A stretch of 64,000 nucleotides of DNA. It comes from Methanolobus psychrophilus R15. Its GTDB lineage: Archaea > Halobacteriota > Methanosarcinia > Methanosarcinales > Methanosarcinaceae. The stretch is taken from NCBI GenBank assembly GCA_000306725.1, contig CP003083.1, forward strand, positions 62,001-126,000, given 5' to 3'. The translations under genes were made by a program, and so were the position numbers. Shown here one piece after another: positions 8,871 to 19,092 of the stretch; position 1 is the first letter of the stretch, and the number at the start of each line of letters is the position of its first letter. Below the pieces are notes generated by a model. That model made no database searches, was not told the origin of the DNA, and was given only the letters and a program-made list of their open reading frames with translations.

Positions 8871-10805
8871 ATGCACTATGGTCTTGGGATAGATGCCGGA
8901 GGAACATACACAGACGCCGTTATAATACGGGGTTCTGATGGGGCAGTGGTTGACTCAAAAAAATCCTTTACTACTTATCCTGACCTTCAGGAAGGTATCA
9001 GGAGTGTACTGGATTCTCTTGATAAGGAATATCTAAAAGATGTCAACTTTGTGTCAGTTTCAACAACCTTGTCCACAAATTCATTGCTTGAAGGTACAGG
9101 CGTGCCTGTAGGTCTCATAATAGTAGGTGAGCAGCCTGTGAAAAAGGTATTTCCCACACAGCATGTCAAATGGGTCGCAGGCGGACATGATACAAGGGGA
9201 GATGAGGAGTTCCCCCTTGATGTGGATGCTGTCAGGGAGTTTGCACTGAAGACCAAAGGCACAGTATCGGCCTATGCCGTGTCTGCCTATTTTGGTGCAC
9301 GTAACCCCAACCATGAACTGAAGGTCAAAGAGATAGTTAAGGATATCACCGGAATGCCGGTAGTATGCGGACATGAGCTTTCCCTCGAGCTTGGGGCTTA
9401 TGAGAGGGCCGTGACAGCAGTCCTGAACGCACAGCTAATCCCTATCACCCATCACTTTGTCAGTTCCGTTATGAAGGACATAAAAAGAAGGGGGATCAAT
9501 GCCAGGATGCTCATGCTCAAGTGTGACGGTTCTGTCTATAACATAGAGGACGCACTGGAAAAACCCATCGAGACCATTTTTTCCGGGCCAGCCGCCAGCC
9601 TGCTGGGAGCGTCCTACCTTTCCAAGATAGAGACCTGTGCCGTAATAGATGTGGGAGGCACCAGCACGGATGTATCCATGCTGCATAACGGAGTGCCCGA
9701 GATAAGCACATCAGGTGCAGTTGTAGGAGGATGGAAGACAAGGGTCCGGGCTATGAGAATGGAAACTTCCGCAACAGGTGGAGATAGCCACATCTGGGTA
9801 TCAGATGACAGGATCCACATAGGCCCACGGAGAGTCATTCCCCTATGTGTGGCCTCAGCACAGTATCCTGAGTTCGCGGACAGGTTAAAGAAGAGCAGGA
9901 CCCTCCCAAGGACACTTATGGACGAGAATTACCAACCAACAAAGTTCTTTGTCAGGACCGGCTACGAGGCAGCAGGTCTTGATGAACAGGAAGAGGAGTT
10001 GCTTTCTGCCATAGGCTCAGAACCAGCCTCAATAGCTGAGATAAGCGTACTGCTTAAAAAGAATCCTGCCACCAAAGTACTTGATTCTCTTATAATGAAG
10101 AGGCTGATCCAGGGAATCGGCTTCACCCCCACCGATGCGCTGCACGTGCTTGGGATATATACGCAATGGGATGTTAATGCTGCGGAGATGGGAGCATCCC
10201 ACCTTTCAAGGTACGTCCAGAAAGGAAAATACGAGTTCTGTGCACACGTAAGGGAGTTTGTGGCGAGGAACATGGCAGCTGACCTCATGTCTTTCATTCT
10301 GCCACATCATCCGGAGGATATGATAGCTGACCTTCTGAACCGTACCTATCCCGCAAAGTTCAAACTCGAAATACCAGTTGTATTGCTCGGTGGGCCCGTA
10401 AAGGCACACGCCGATGAAATTCGTTCGATGATCGAAGCAGAAGTGGTTGTCCCTGATTTTGCAGAGGTTGGGAACGCCGTTGGTGCCCTTGCAGGAAAAG
10501 GAGTTAAGAGGATAGAGATAACAATAATACCTGCATCGATCCAGAACCCTGACGAGGATTTCCTTGTATTCTCCCCGCTTGGCAGGGAGCGTTTCCAGGT
10601 GTACACTGACGCCGTGGATTTCGCGACCAGGGTAGGAAAGGAACTTGTGCTGGATTATGAGAAAAGGTGCGGAATACTTGAGCAAGACACACAGATAACA
10701 ATTTCCAGAAAGACGATATCGCCCGAGACCTGGCCACATCCCCCTCTTGAAACAAAAGTGATCGTCGTGGGTGTGGGTAATCCCATGATGGTTTTGAAGG
10801 ATTAA
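8871..10805 (+). CDS. Hydantoinase/oxoprolinase family protein
   Basis: A 644-residue member of the hydantoinase A/5-oxoprolinase (ASKHA ATPase) family. It begins with the first nucleotide-binding strand and phosphate loop (GLGIDAGGTYTDAVI), continues through the Hydant_A_N region (VSVSTTLSTNSLLEG, GTVSAYAVSAYFGARNP), and holds the second phosphate motif CAVIDVGGTSTDVSM and IETIFSGPAASLLGA around residues 230-270. Bacterial homologues open cyclic amides with ATP using a second HyuB subunit; none is present here, so the substrate is unknown. Many methanogens carry such a stand-alone copy. The AUG at 8871 follows AGGTGACAAT. It is convergent with the sensor kinase gene, 33 bp apart. Confidence 0.88.
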   Translation: MHYGLGIDAGGTYTDAVIIRGSDGAVVDSKKSFTTYPDLQEGIRSVLDSLDKEYLKDVNFVSVSTTLSTNSLLEGTGVPVGLIIVGEQPVKKVFPTQHVKWVAGGHDTRGDEEFPLDVDAVREFALKTKGTVSAYAVSAYFGARNPNHELKVKEIVKDITGMPVVCGHELSLELGAYERAVTAVLNAQLIPITHHFVSSVMKDIKRRGINARMLMLKCDGSVYNIEDALEKPIETIFSGPAASLLGASYLSKIETCAVIDVGGTSTDVSMLHNGVPEISTSGAVVGGWKTRVRAMRMETSATGGDSHIWVSDDRIHIGPRRVIPLCVASAQYPEFADRLKKSRTLPRTLMDENYQPTKFFVRTGYEAAGLDEQEEELLSAIGSEPASIAEISVLLKKNPATKVLDSLIMKRLIQGIGFTPTDALHVLGIYTQWDVNAAEMGASHLSRYVQKGKYEFCAHVREFVARNMAADLMSFILPHHPEDMIADLLNRTYPAKFKLEIPVVLLGGPVKAHADEIRSMIEAEVVVPDFAEVGNAVGALAGKGVKRIEITIIPASIQNPDEDFLVFSPLGRERFQVYTDAVDFATRVGKELVLDYEKRCGILEQDTQITISRKTISPETWPHPPLETKVIVVGVGNPMMVLKD

Positions 10806-10838
10806 GAGAAAAACGAAGTAGAAGGAATCAGGATGGAT

Positions 10839-13800
10839 TCAGAAAAGCGCGGGAAAAGTAATATGCACCTGGGTGCCCACATTCTCCTCGCTTTCTATCC
10901 ATAGTTTTCCTCCGTGATCCTCTGCAATCTTTTTGCATATGCTCAGGCCGATACCTGTGCCCCCGTACTTGCGGGACCTTGAGCCATCTATCTGGTAAAA
11001 ACTATCAAACGCCTTCATGACCTTGTTTGATGGAATACCGATTCCCGTGTCCCCAATAATTATATGGACATAGTCATTATGGTTATACCCTGACAGAGAG
11101 ATCTTTCCTCCTGATGGAGTGAACTTAAAGGCGTTATCTATCAGGTGCATGAATAACTGAGACAGGTAATCAGTGTCTCCATTAATAATGCGCAGATCAC
11201 ATGGTATATCCCTGATCATTTCTAGTTTCTTATCCCTGTTTTCAATTGATATTATCGAAGTTGCTTTTTCTATTATAGGCTCAAGACTTATGGGATTAAG
11301 CTCATAAGCAAACTGTTTTGCCTCCAGGGTACTCATAAATATCAGCGACTCTATCAGTCTTTTGAGTTGCCCCGCGCTTTGTACGACAGCATTCATCGCC
11401 CTTTCCTGTTCGCTGTTCAATGGTCCTAGGCTTCTGTCAGCTACAAGCTCACTAAATCCAAGTATCGGGATCAAAGGAGTTTTCAGTTCGTGGCTGATAT
11501 TAGCAAGGAAGTTGTTCTTTAACTCGTCAAGCGACTTGAGCTCTTCATTTGCCTTTGACAATTCTATATTGACCTCTGAGAGTTTTGATGCATAGTCCTT
11601 CATGGAATTTTCCGCATTCTTGCGTTGTATAAGCCTCCACATACCATGCATCAGAAGAGTAAGCTGCCTGACGTCCGCCTGGTCATAGTTATCGGTTTTA
11701 TTGCCAACACCTGCAACTCCGATGACCTTGTTCCCGTCAATTATGGGAACGTTCATATAACGCTCGACCAGGATGTGCCCTTGCGGATATCCCGTTTTAC
11801 GCGGATGAGGAAGCTGATAATCGTTTATGATCACAGGCTTGCGTTCCCTTATGGCCTCAACCCATAACCCGGCTTCCGAAAGCAAAAACTCGGTTTTCGT
11901 GTGATCCATATTACACTTCAGCATAGCATCTTCTGACCAGGTATGCATGATCAGGGATCTGCAATCTTCGCTAAGGAAACCAATGTAGCCTATTTTGCTA
12001 CCGGTAAGCCTTATGCCTTCCTCCAGCACAAAGTTCTCTATCTCATCCACGGAGAGTTCTGTCATCTGGTTCAACTGTTGCAGGGCTTCCAGGCGCGCTT
12101 CTTCCAGGAGCAGGGCGTCCTCAATTTTTTTTCTTTCAGTAAAGTCATTTGCAACGATTATGAACTCATCAGAGGTTTTAGCTAAATGGAAGTCAATATT
12201 TCTGACAGTACCGTCCTTACATACTACATTGGAGTTCTCACTTACGCCCACATCAGTGATACATTTCAGACGCTCACACTCATCGCACCTACTTTTTCTG
12301 TAATTCTCTTCAGGATAGGCATGCACCAACCAGTCTGGAATAGTCGGGATATCTTCTTTTGTATATCCGAAAGTCTCTGTGAATCTCCTGTTAACATACT
12401 CAATTATTCCTTCATGGCTCAGGATCGCTATAGGCATGGGTGAGTTCTCAACGGTCTTCCTGAATTTCTCTTCACTTTTCCTGGCGCCCTTTTCAGCTTC
12501 TTTTATTGAGGTTATATCGCGGGCCAGTTCCAGACGCACATCACTGCCGTCAGGCCACTTCATTATCCTGTCAGTGACGATGTAGTGTTTTCCATCGAAA
12601 TGATTATGATGTTCCCAGACACATGTCTCATTCCTGTTCTTTAATATGATAGGGTTCGTACAGAAGTCACATGGCATATCCAGTCCCTGGAACACTTTAT
12701 AGCATACATCCCCAACAGGATCTGTTCCCAGCTTTTCCTTAAGGCACCTGTTGACATACAATATCTTATAGGTGCTTGGGTCAGCGACATAGACCACCTC
12801 ATCCATGCTGTCAAAGATGGACAGCAACTGGGCTCTCTCGATGTTGAGTTCCTCCACTGCAGCTTTCCCTTGCAGCGCAGATACGAACATCTGGGCTAGG
12901 ATATTTAACAAACGAATAGATTCATTAGGCCACTCTTTCTCTTCTTGCACGGAATCAAAGCCTATGTACCCAATGATATCATCATCAAAGACCATCGGAA
13001 CAATAACAAGGGACTTTATTCCCTGGGCCTCAAGTATCTGCTTTTCATTTTCGGTGGCTTCTGGTGTCATTTTGGCTACAGCTGATATATGGACAGTTCT
13101 CTGTGCGATCAGGTTTTCCATCAGCCATGGAGCATCTGCAGTCGGCATATTCTGAAGATTCCATTTTTCAGAGTTCACCCCTTGAGCACACCATTCATGT
13201 GTGTTATGCATTAAAGATTTTTCACATGAGAACTGGAATACATAGCTACGGTCAACTCCGGCAAATTCACCGACTCTCATGAGCGCAAGGTCAATACCAG
13301 CATCAATCTCATCAGGCCTGAGAGACAGGAATTTCGTAGATATCTCACTGATAAGACTCTCAAATTCCAGCTGGTACTCAAGCTGCTTTTTATTATTTTT
13401 TAGAGACTCCAGAGCCTGCTTTTTTTCATATGTGATTCCCAGTAAACCAGAGAATACACCTAAAACATTCATGTACTCATTTTCCGGGATACATCCTTGC
13501 GGGATATTTCCGAGAAGAAGAAAACCTGAAAGTTCTCCATTGGCTATAACTGGTGAAGCAATGAAAGACTTTACCTGCATTTCAGCTATTATAGCCTTTT
13601 CTGAAGAGGCCTGCAAAGGAAGCTCATCAATATTTGGTATTATCAGGAGCCCTTTGCTGCTGAGCCGGGAAATAAGCCATGAGACCTGCATCTTTTCAAT
13701 GTATGACGTTCCTACTGATTCAATAGTACTACTTAATGGAGCAACGTTTACTGAACGCCATTCATTTACGTTCTTTATTAATTCCCCGCGGTCCTCGAAT

Positions 13801-14165
13801 TTGAAAAAAGAAGCTATATCTGCATTATACAGGGCACCCAGCATTTCAAGTGACTGCCTTATCATGCTGTCAATGTCATCAGAGGAGATGAAAATCGAAG
13901 AAATGCCAGAGAGGGCTTTTTCAGCATTATACTTTGCAGTCAGTTCTGCCCTGGCAGAATGCTGTTGCTTGACCTCATCCTGCAGCTTCCTGTTGGTGCT
14001 GATGATATGCCTGCTGTGAATTAAGAACAGTAATAATAATAGTGTTAATAAGAAAGTCCAGAACAATTGATTGCCTAGTGTCAGCAGGTGCCACAATCCT
14101 ACCACTATGAAGACCAGCAATAAAACGTAAATGATTGAATCGTTCTTTTCCAGGATGAGTTTCAT
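10839..14165 (-). CDS. Sensor histidine kinase with GAF and PAS domains
   Basis: An 1108-residue membrane-tethered kinase. Two short hydrophobic helices (about 11-28 and 32-46) are followed by two GAF-like domains (about 85-230 and 270-425), a PAS domain at about 447-555 with a cysteine pair (CDFC), a second PAS at about 565-680 with another cluster (CDECERLKC), and a third GAF (about 690-855). The HisKA domain follows, with the phosphorylated His in SHELKTPLIPILGF near residue 890. The HATPase domain ends it (GDTGIGIPSNKV, KYGGTGIGLSICKK). There is no receiver domain and no response regulator next door, so its partner must be elsewhere. The Cys-rich PAS segments could bind a metal or respond to redox state; that is inference. 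Confidence 0.9.
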   Translation of the reverse strand: MKLILEKNDSIIYVLLLVFIVVGLWHLLTLGNQLFWTFLLTLLLLLFLIHSRHIISTNRKLQDEVKQQHSARAELTAKYNAEKALSGISSIFISSDDIDSMIRQSLEMLGALYNADIASFFKFEDRGELIKNVNEWRSVNVAPLSSTIESVGTSYIEKMQVSWLISRLSSKGLLIIPNIDELPLQASSEKAIIAEMQVKSFIASPVIANGELSGFLLLGNIPQGCIPENEYMNVLGVFSGLLGITYEKKQALESLKNNKKQLEYQLEFESLISEISTKFLSLRPDEIDAGIDLALMRVGEFAGVDRSYVFQFSCEKSLMHNTHEWCAQGVNSEKWNLQNMPTADAPWLMENLIAQRTVHISAVAKMTPEATENEKQILEAQGIKSLVIVPMVFDDDIIGYIGFDSVQEEKEWPNESIRLLNILAQMFVSALQGKAAVEELNIERAQLLSIFDSMDEVVYVADPSTYKILYVNRCLKEKLGTDPVGDVCYKVFQGLDMPCDFCTNPIILKNRNETCVWEHHNHFDGKHYIVTDRIMKWPDGSDVRLELARDITSIKEAEKGARKSEEKFRKTVENSPMPIAILSHEGIIEYVNRRFTETFGYTKEDIPTIPDWLVHAYPEENYRKSRCDECERLKCITDVGVSENSNVVCKDGTVRNIDFHLAKTSDEFIIVANDFTERKKIEDALLLEEARLEALQQLNQMTELSVDEIENFVLEEGIRLTGSKIGYIGFLSEDCRSLIMHTWSEDAMLKCNMDHTKTEFLLSEAGLWVEAIRERKPVIINDYQLPHPRKTGYPQGHILVERYMNVPIIDGNKVIGVAGVGNKTDNYDQADVRQLTLLMHGMWRLIQRKNAENSMKDYASKLSEVNIELSKANEELKSLDELKNNFLANISHELKTPLIPILGFSELVADRSLGPLNSEQERAMNAVVQSAGQLKRLIESLIFMSTLEAKQFAYELNPISLEPIIEKATSIISIENRDKKLEMIRDIPCDLRIINGDTDYLSQLFMHLIDNAFKFTPSGGKISLSGYNHNDYVHIIIGDTGIGIPSNKVMKAFDSFYQIDGSRSRKYGGTGIGLSICKKIAEDHGGKLWIESEENVGTQVHITFPALF

Positions 14166-14523
14166 TTTATCGCCGTTTTTTTGATCAGATCTATCTCTTG
14201 AATCATCACAAACAGGCAGAATAGCAATTGTGTAGCGATTCTTGATTTTATATCAATCTTACATCTATAATGGTGGTATATAAACCTATATAGCAAGCCC
14301 CCTAACTGCTTTTACAGTAAAATAAGAGAACGTTGCCAGCTAATAAATTTAGTTATACAGACAGATTATTACAGGATACCAAGCACAACATTTTTATATC
14401 ATATTATGTGCCACTTTTACTGAAAGTGGAAGCACTTACAGAAAAAACACTGATATATGTTTACTGTCTCGGCTACCGTTCTTACAGAAAATGTTATAGT
14501 GTTTGGACGTACAACATAAAGAG
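14166..14523. promoter_or_regulatory. Divergent promoter region with hairpin and repeated motif
   Basis: The 358-bp spacer between the divergent kinase and sirtuin genes holds an inverted repeat CCACTTT (14411-14417) and AAAGTGG (14423-14429) flanked by GTG and CAC. It also has the direct repeat CTTACAGAAAA at about 14434 and 14481. TATA-like stretches lie near 14391 and 14452. The repeats may be operators; nothing in the sequence tells which protein would bind them. Confidence 0.35.
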
Positions 14524-15303
14524 ATGGACAAACTCATCAACCTTCTTGAAAGATCAAAACACTGTGTATTCCTGAGCGGAGCAGGCATCTCCACTTTTTC
14601 GGGTATTCCGGACTTCAGGGGAAAAGATGGGATTTACAGAAAGTTTGATGCTGATAAGATATTCGACATTGACTATTTCCGCTCTGAGCCACAATATTTC
14701 TATTCACATTCAAAGGATCTTGTGTATAATCTTGAAGAGAAGGAGCCAAGCTTCATACACCACACGCTGGCAAAAATGGAAAAGAGAAGGATAATTAAGG
14801 CCCTCATCACCCAGAACATCGACATGCTCCATCGGAAAGCCGGCTCTTGTAATGTTATTGAGATACACGGGTCAGCCATGGAGAGCACCTGCCTGTCATG
14901 CGGAAAGAAATTCCCCTATGAGGATGTGGCAAGAACAGTTCAAGAAGACATCATACCAAAGTGTGACTCATGTAACGGCATTCTCAAGCCAGACATCATT
15001 TTCTTCGGGGAGATGCTTAATGAGGAAACAATAACAAAAGCTATGCTCGAAAGCTCCATTGCGGACCTGTTCGTGGTCATAGGCTCTTCACTGCTTGTGC
15101 AGCCGGCAGCCTCACTTCCTTTCTACGCGATCAGGAACGGGGGAAAACTTGTGATAGTCAATGACATACCAACTCCGCTGGATAGGTATGCATACCTTAA
15201 ATATGATGATCTTGAGGATGTATTCAATGGTTTAGAAAAACATTTCTGTGGCAGTCATTGTCCTGAAGAAAAAGATGGGTCTATCATTAAAGATGAACGG
15301 TGA
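14524..15303 (+). CDS. Sir2-family NAD-dependent protein deacylase
   Basis: A class III protein deacetylase that removes acyl groups from lysines using NAD. The motifs are complete: GAGIS with FSGIPDFRG (NAD binding), TQNIDMLHRKAG, the catalytic His in IHGS, a four-Cys zinc module (CLSCGKKF and CDSCNG), KPDIIFFGE and GSSLLVQPAASLP. The length of about 259 residues is normal. I start at the AUG at 14524; the frame is also open to a UUG at 14503, and neither has a strong ribosome binding site. Archaeal sirtuins act on chromatin proteins such as Alba and on metabolic enzymes; the target here is unknown. It converges with the Hsp20-like gene. Confidence 0.92.
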   Translation: MDKLINLLERSKHCVFLSGAGISTFSGIPDFRGKDGIYRKFDADKIFDIDYFRSEPQYFYSHSKDLVYNLEEKEPSFIHHTLAKMEKRRIIKALITQNIDMLHRKAGSCNVIEIHGSAMESTCLSCGKKFPYEDVARTVQEDIIPKCDSCNGILKPDIIFFGEMLNEETITKAMLESSIADLFVVIGSSLLVQPAASLPFYAIRNGGKLVIVNDIPTPLDRYAYLKYDDLEDVFNGLEKHFCGSHCPEEKDGSIIKDER

Positions 15304-15320
15304 AATGGCAATGCGCCCTC

Positions 15321-15839
15321 TCACCCGTTATGAGGATACTCAAATGCGATTTCCAGTACGCCATTCCTGTAGCTGGATATGGCGGTATCAGGATCGACTC
15401 TTGCAGGCAGCCTTACAAGCCTTGAATAGCCAACGCCATCGATCATGACATTGATCTCGACCTGCATATCCGATGAATGGTATTCAATGCTATCTTCATC
15501 GGCCCCCAGATCAGCCAGCAGATACACTCTGTCACCTGTTTGCTGGACTTCAATCAAAGGATCTTGCTGCAGAATATAGAAGTCACCCTCCTTCTCCTCT
15601 TCGTCACTTGGTTTCACAGACCTTCTCCCCTCAAACCCAAAGATCGTTGGATTCTTACCAGGCTGACTGATAATGGTGAAACCCTGTACCAGAGGCCTGT
15701 CAGCGTCGTCACTTACGCTATTCTCAAGCATGCTCAGGATATGGTCTATCAGCTGGTCGATCGTCTCGATCCTTTTTTCATTGGACTTATCGTCATTTTC
15801 ATGACGTCTTTTATCGTCCATGTATTCATCTCCATTCAT
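15321..15839 (-). CDS. Hsp20/alpha-crystallin-like (GvpH-like) protein
   Basis: The C-terminal 95 residues have the small-heat-shock-protein pattern: a beta-rich domain starting LIEVQQTGDRVYLLADLG, SSDMQVEINV and ending with YRNGVLEIAFEYP, where the short G-V-L is the conserved alpha-crystallin mark. The N-terminal part is unusually acidic and charged (DDKRRHENDDKSNEKR), followed by a helix (IDQLIDHILSMLEN), as in archaeal GvpH/Hsp20-like proteins. Chaperone function is inferred from the fold. The frame is open further upstream to 15965, but that part does not look coded. I take the AUG at 15839; the AUG at 15821 has the better ribosome binding site (GGAGATGA, six bases before it). Confidence 0.72.
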   Translation of the reverse strand: MNGDEYMDDKRRHENDDKSNEKRIETIDQLIDHILSMLENSVSDDADRPLVQGFTIISQPGKNPTIFGFEGRRSVKPSDEEEKEGDFYILQQDPLIEVQQTGDRVYLLADLGADEDSIEYHSSDMQVEINVMIDGVGYSRLVRLPARVDPDTAISSYRNGVLEIAFEYPHNG

Positions 15840-16017
15840 ATTTTCGCTTTCTTCATTTATATGGCTATGCTTCAGAGGCCGACTTTGTTTTATCATATGC
15901 GAACAAGAAATATAAAAATCAAACGCACAAAAACTCAATATATCTGCCTGAAGATTTCCAATCAACTATTTATTTGTGTATTGACTTCATATGGACTACT
16001 CGTAATGAGGTAACACC

Positions 16018-17277
16018 ATGGTTTCAAAGGAACTGCCATTCACGCAAGAGAAAATAGCCGAAATAATTGCAGAAAACCCAACACCTTTCCACCTGTATGA
16101 TAAGAAGGGTATCCTTGATAATGCCAGGGATATGAGGAGATCCTTTAGCAGGGTGCATGGTTTTAAGGAATTCTTTGCAGTAAAGGCTTTACCAAACCCC
16201 TACATTATGAAAATCCTCAAAAATGTAGGGTTTGGCGCTGACTGCAGTTCAATGGCCGAGCTCCTGCTTGCAGAAAAGGCAGGCATTGTAGGCGAGGATA
16301 TCATGTTCAGTTCCAATGACACGCCGGCTGATGAGTTCATCAAGGCCAGGGAACTTGGTGCAATTATAAATCTGGACGATATCAGCCACATAGAATTCCT
16401 TGAGAAGACCGCAGGACTGCCTGAGCTTGTATGCTGCAGGTACAACCCCGGCCCCCTTAAAGAAGGAAATGCCATTATCGGCAACCCCCAGGAAGCCAAA
16501 TACGGATTCACAAGGGATCAGCTCTTCGAAGGTTACAGGATGATGAAAGATAAAGGTGTCAAGCGTTTTGGCCTGCACACGATGGTCGCATCCAATGAGC
16601 TAAACCCGGATTATTTCGTTGAGACTGCAAGAATACTCTTTGATCTGATTATAGACCTCTCCAGGGAACTTGACATACGATTTGAGTTCGTGAACCTGGG
16701 AGGAGGCATTGGTATTCCCTACAGGCCTGAACAGCAGCGCGTCTCCTATGACGCCATAACCACCGGTGTTCAGAAGGAATACGATGAGAGAATAAGAGCT
16801 AACGGCCTGCATCCACTCAGGATATACCTTGAATGCGGAAGAGTTATCACCGGTCCTTATGGATATCTGGTGACAACAGTCAGGCACCTCAAGCACATAT
16901 ACAAGGACTATGTAGGTACCGATGCCTCTATGGCAAATCTGATGCGCCCAGGCATTTATGGGGCCTATCACCACATAACCGTGCTGGGCAAGGAAAAGCA
17001 AGCACTAACGCATGTGTACGATGTCACGGGATCACTTTGTGAGAATAATGACAAGTTTGCAATTGACAGGAAACTGCCTGAAATCGAGAGAGGCGACGTT
17101 CTGGTTATTCATGACACCGGTGCTCACGGGTATGCCATGGGTTTCAATTATAATGGTAAACTCAGGTCTGCCGAAATCCTGCTCAACGAGGATGGTAGTT
17201 TTGTTCAGATAAGAAGAGCTGAAACCGTGAACGATTATTTTGCCACTCTTGATTTTGAAGGCCTGGAAAACATCTGA
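16018..17277 (+). CDS. lysA: Diaminopimelate decarboxylase (PLP enzyme, fold III)
   Basis: It decarboxylates meso-diaminopimelate to lysine, the last step of lysine synthesis. The protein has an alanine-racemase-type barrel: the PLP lysine is K56 in FFAVKALPNP, the phosphate-binding glycines are in NLGGGIGIPYRPEQ, ECGR lies near residue 280, and the C-terminal beta domain carries the active-site cysteine (GSLCENNDKFA) and HDTGAHGYAMGFNYNG. Its 419 residues fit. AUG 16018 follows GAGGTAACACC. The GSLCENND sequence differs a little from the usual GPxCESxD, so a related substrate such as another basic amino acid cannot be excluded. It is not next to other lysine genes. Confidence 0.88.
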   Translation: MVSKELPFTQEKIAEIIAENPTPFHLYDKKGILDNARDMRRSFSRVHGFKEFFAVKALPNPYIMKILKNVGFGADCSSMAELLLAEKAGIVGEDIMFSSNDTPADEFIKARELGAIINLDDISHIEFLEKTAGLPELVCCRYNPGPLKEGNAIIGNPQEAKYGFTRDQLFEGYRMMKDKGVKRFGLHTMVASNELNPDYFVETARILFDLIIDLSRELDIRFEFVNLGGGIGIPYRPEQQRVSYDAITTGVQKEYDERIRANGLHPLRIYLECGRVITGPYGYLVTTVRHLKHIYKDYVGTDASMANLMRPGIYGAYHHITVLGKEKQALTHVYDVTGSLCENNDKFAIDRKLPEIERGDVLVIHDTGAHGYAMGFNYNGKLRSAEILLNEDGSFVQIRRAETVNDYFATLDFEGLENI

Positions 17278-17477
17278 TAGCCTGATCCTTCCCATGGGCG
17301 CAGGGATTTACTCACTATATACAATAATCCCTATGTCCATAATCTAAATTCTTATTTTCATTCCGTCTATATCATTTATCCCGAATTACTTTTATAAAAT
17401 CAGAATTTTAATTTCATAACATATATATATGTAGTCATTAGCTAGTTGGATTGATAATAATCTCAAATGGTGTTTCT

Positions 17478-19067
17478 ATGACCCGGCAAAAAATAACCCT
17501 ATTAATCGTATTATCTATCTTGCTGTCTTTTTTGGCAATGCCCGCAGGAGCAGTCCAGGAAGACAAGGACAATGAAAAGATCCCCGTACTTATCAATTTC
17601 AAAGGGAAAACGAATGCAGAACTTGTAAAGGCCTATGGTGGAAATGTAAAACACGAATATACAATTGTTCCTGCCATAGCCACAGAACTTCCTCAAAAGG
17701 CAATCGATGCCCTTTCAAAGAACCCTAATATCGACTTCATCGAACTGGACGGCCAGGCACAGATCCTTGCAGATGAGGTGCCATGGGGAATCATGCGTAT
17801 TAAGGCAACAGATGCACAATTCAGTGGTTTTACAGGAACCGGTGTAAAGGTAGCTGTCTTGGACACAGGTATCGATTACAATCACCCTGACCTTAAAGCA
17901 AACTATCTTGGCGGTTATGATTTTGTCAATAAGGACAATGACCCAATGGATGACCATAGCCACGGAACCCATGTTGCAGGCATCGTTGTGGCTGCCAGCA
18001 ATGGCATTGGCGTGCTAGGGGCAGCACCCCATGCAGGACTGTATTCTGTGAAAGTTGCTGACAGTTCTGGATACTGCTCATACAGCAATATCATAGCAGG
18101 TATCAACTGGGCAGTCAATAATAATGCCGATATAATCACAATGAGCCTTGGTGGCACATCATCCTCATCAACACTCCAGAGCGCATGTGACAACGCTTAT
18201 AATAAGGGCGTAGTGCTCGTTGGTGCAGCAGGCAATTCAGGCGGCGCTGTTATCTACCCGGCAGCCTATAGCTCAGTTATAGCAGTCTCTGCTATTGATT
18301 CAACCAATACGAGAACATCGTGGTCATGCTATGGCCCTGAAGTAGAGTTCGCAGCCCCTGGAGTCAGTATCAAGTCAACGATGCCAGGAGGTCTTTATGG
18401 TTCCAAAAGCGGTACAAGCATGGCAACTCCTCATGTTACAGGAACTGTAGCCTTACTGATGAGCTCGGATGTCACAGGTACCAGTTATGATTCCAACAAG
18501 AATGGCAAGTGGGACCCGACAGAGATCCGCTCCCGGATGCAGAGTACAGCAACTGACCTCGGTGCCACTGGGAAGGATAATTATTATGGCTATGGTCTTG
18601 TGGACGCCTATGCAGCTGTCACCGGGCTTAACATTGCACCTGCAACCGATGACACACCGACTGAAGTCGACGCACCGGTCGAAGATGACACATTATCAAT
18701 AGATACCGAACCTGAAGTAGCACCAACCACTCCCACAGAGATTGCAATGTTCGTGGGCAGCCTGACTGCTACAAAAGAGTTCACTGTAAAGGGAAAGAAT
18801 ACATTTGGCTGGGCTGTGGCCACTGTTAAAGTCATCGATGCGAACGGCAAGGCAGTTCCCGGAGCGACTGTAAAGGGCAGCTGGAGTGGCCTGACAACTG
18901 TATCGGTTTCCGGAACAACGGATGCAAATGGTATAGTGAAGTTCACATCCTTACAGGTGAAGAATCCCAGAGGTACTTTCACATTCAAAGTGACCGAAGC
19001 TACATGCAGCGGATACGTATATGATGCGTTAAAAAATAGCTGTTCATCTATAAGCGTCAATTTCTGA
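17478..19067 (+). CDS. Secreted subtilisin-like serine protease (S8)
   Basis: An exported protease of about 529 residues. A signal peptide (MTRQKITLLIVLSILLSFLA, cleavage probably after PAGA) is followed by an I9-type inhibitor propeptide (about 30-100, ending NIDFIELDG). The catalytic domain follows, with Asp in AVLDTGIDYNHPD (about D128), His in HSHGTHVAGI (about H161), the oxyanion Asn in GAAGNSGG, and Ser in SGTSMATPHV (about S314). A Thr/Pro/Asp-rich linker (about 385-425) leads to a beta-sandwich domain of the carboxypeptidase-regulatory/Ig type (GKAVPGATVKGSW, TDANGIVKF) that probably binds the cell surface or substrate. I start at the AUG at 17478, after GGTGTTTCT, not at the UUG at 17451. 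It is followed by a strong hairpin terminator. Confidence 0.93.
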   Translation: MTRQKITLLIVLSILLSFLAMPAGAVQEDKDNEKIPVLINFKGKTNAELVKAYGGNVKHEYTIVPAIATELPQKAIDALSKNPNIDFIELDGQAQILADEVPWGIMRIKATDAQFSGFTGTGVKVAVLDTGIDYNHPDLKANYLGGYDFVNKDNDPMDDHSHGTHVAGIVVAASNGIGVLGAAPHAGLYSVKVADSSGYCSYSNIIAGINWAVNNNADIITMSLGGTSSSSTLQSACDNAYNKGVVLVGAAGNSGGAVIYPAAYSSVIAVSAIDSTNTRTSWSCYGPEVEFAAPGVSIKSTMPGGLYGSKSGTSMATPHVTGTVALLMSSDVTGTSYDSNKNGKWDPTEIRSRMQSTATDLGATGKDNYYGYGLVDAYAAVTGLNIAPATDDTPTEVDAPVEDDTLSIDTEPEVAPTTPTEIAMFVGSLTATKEFTVKGKNTFGWAVATVKVIDANGKAVPGATVKGSWSGLTTVSVSGTTDANGIVKFTSLQVKNPRGTFTFKVTEATCSGYVYDALKNSCSSISVNF

Positions 19068-19092
19068 GAGGAAACTACAGAAGCTTAAAGTA

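Noticed and set aside
13279-14019. 246-codon ORF on the plus strand
   Set aside because: Antisense to the GAF region of the sensor kinase; low-complexity Ser/Phe composition typical of a shadow frame.
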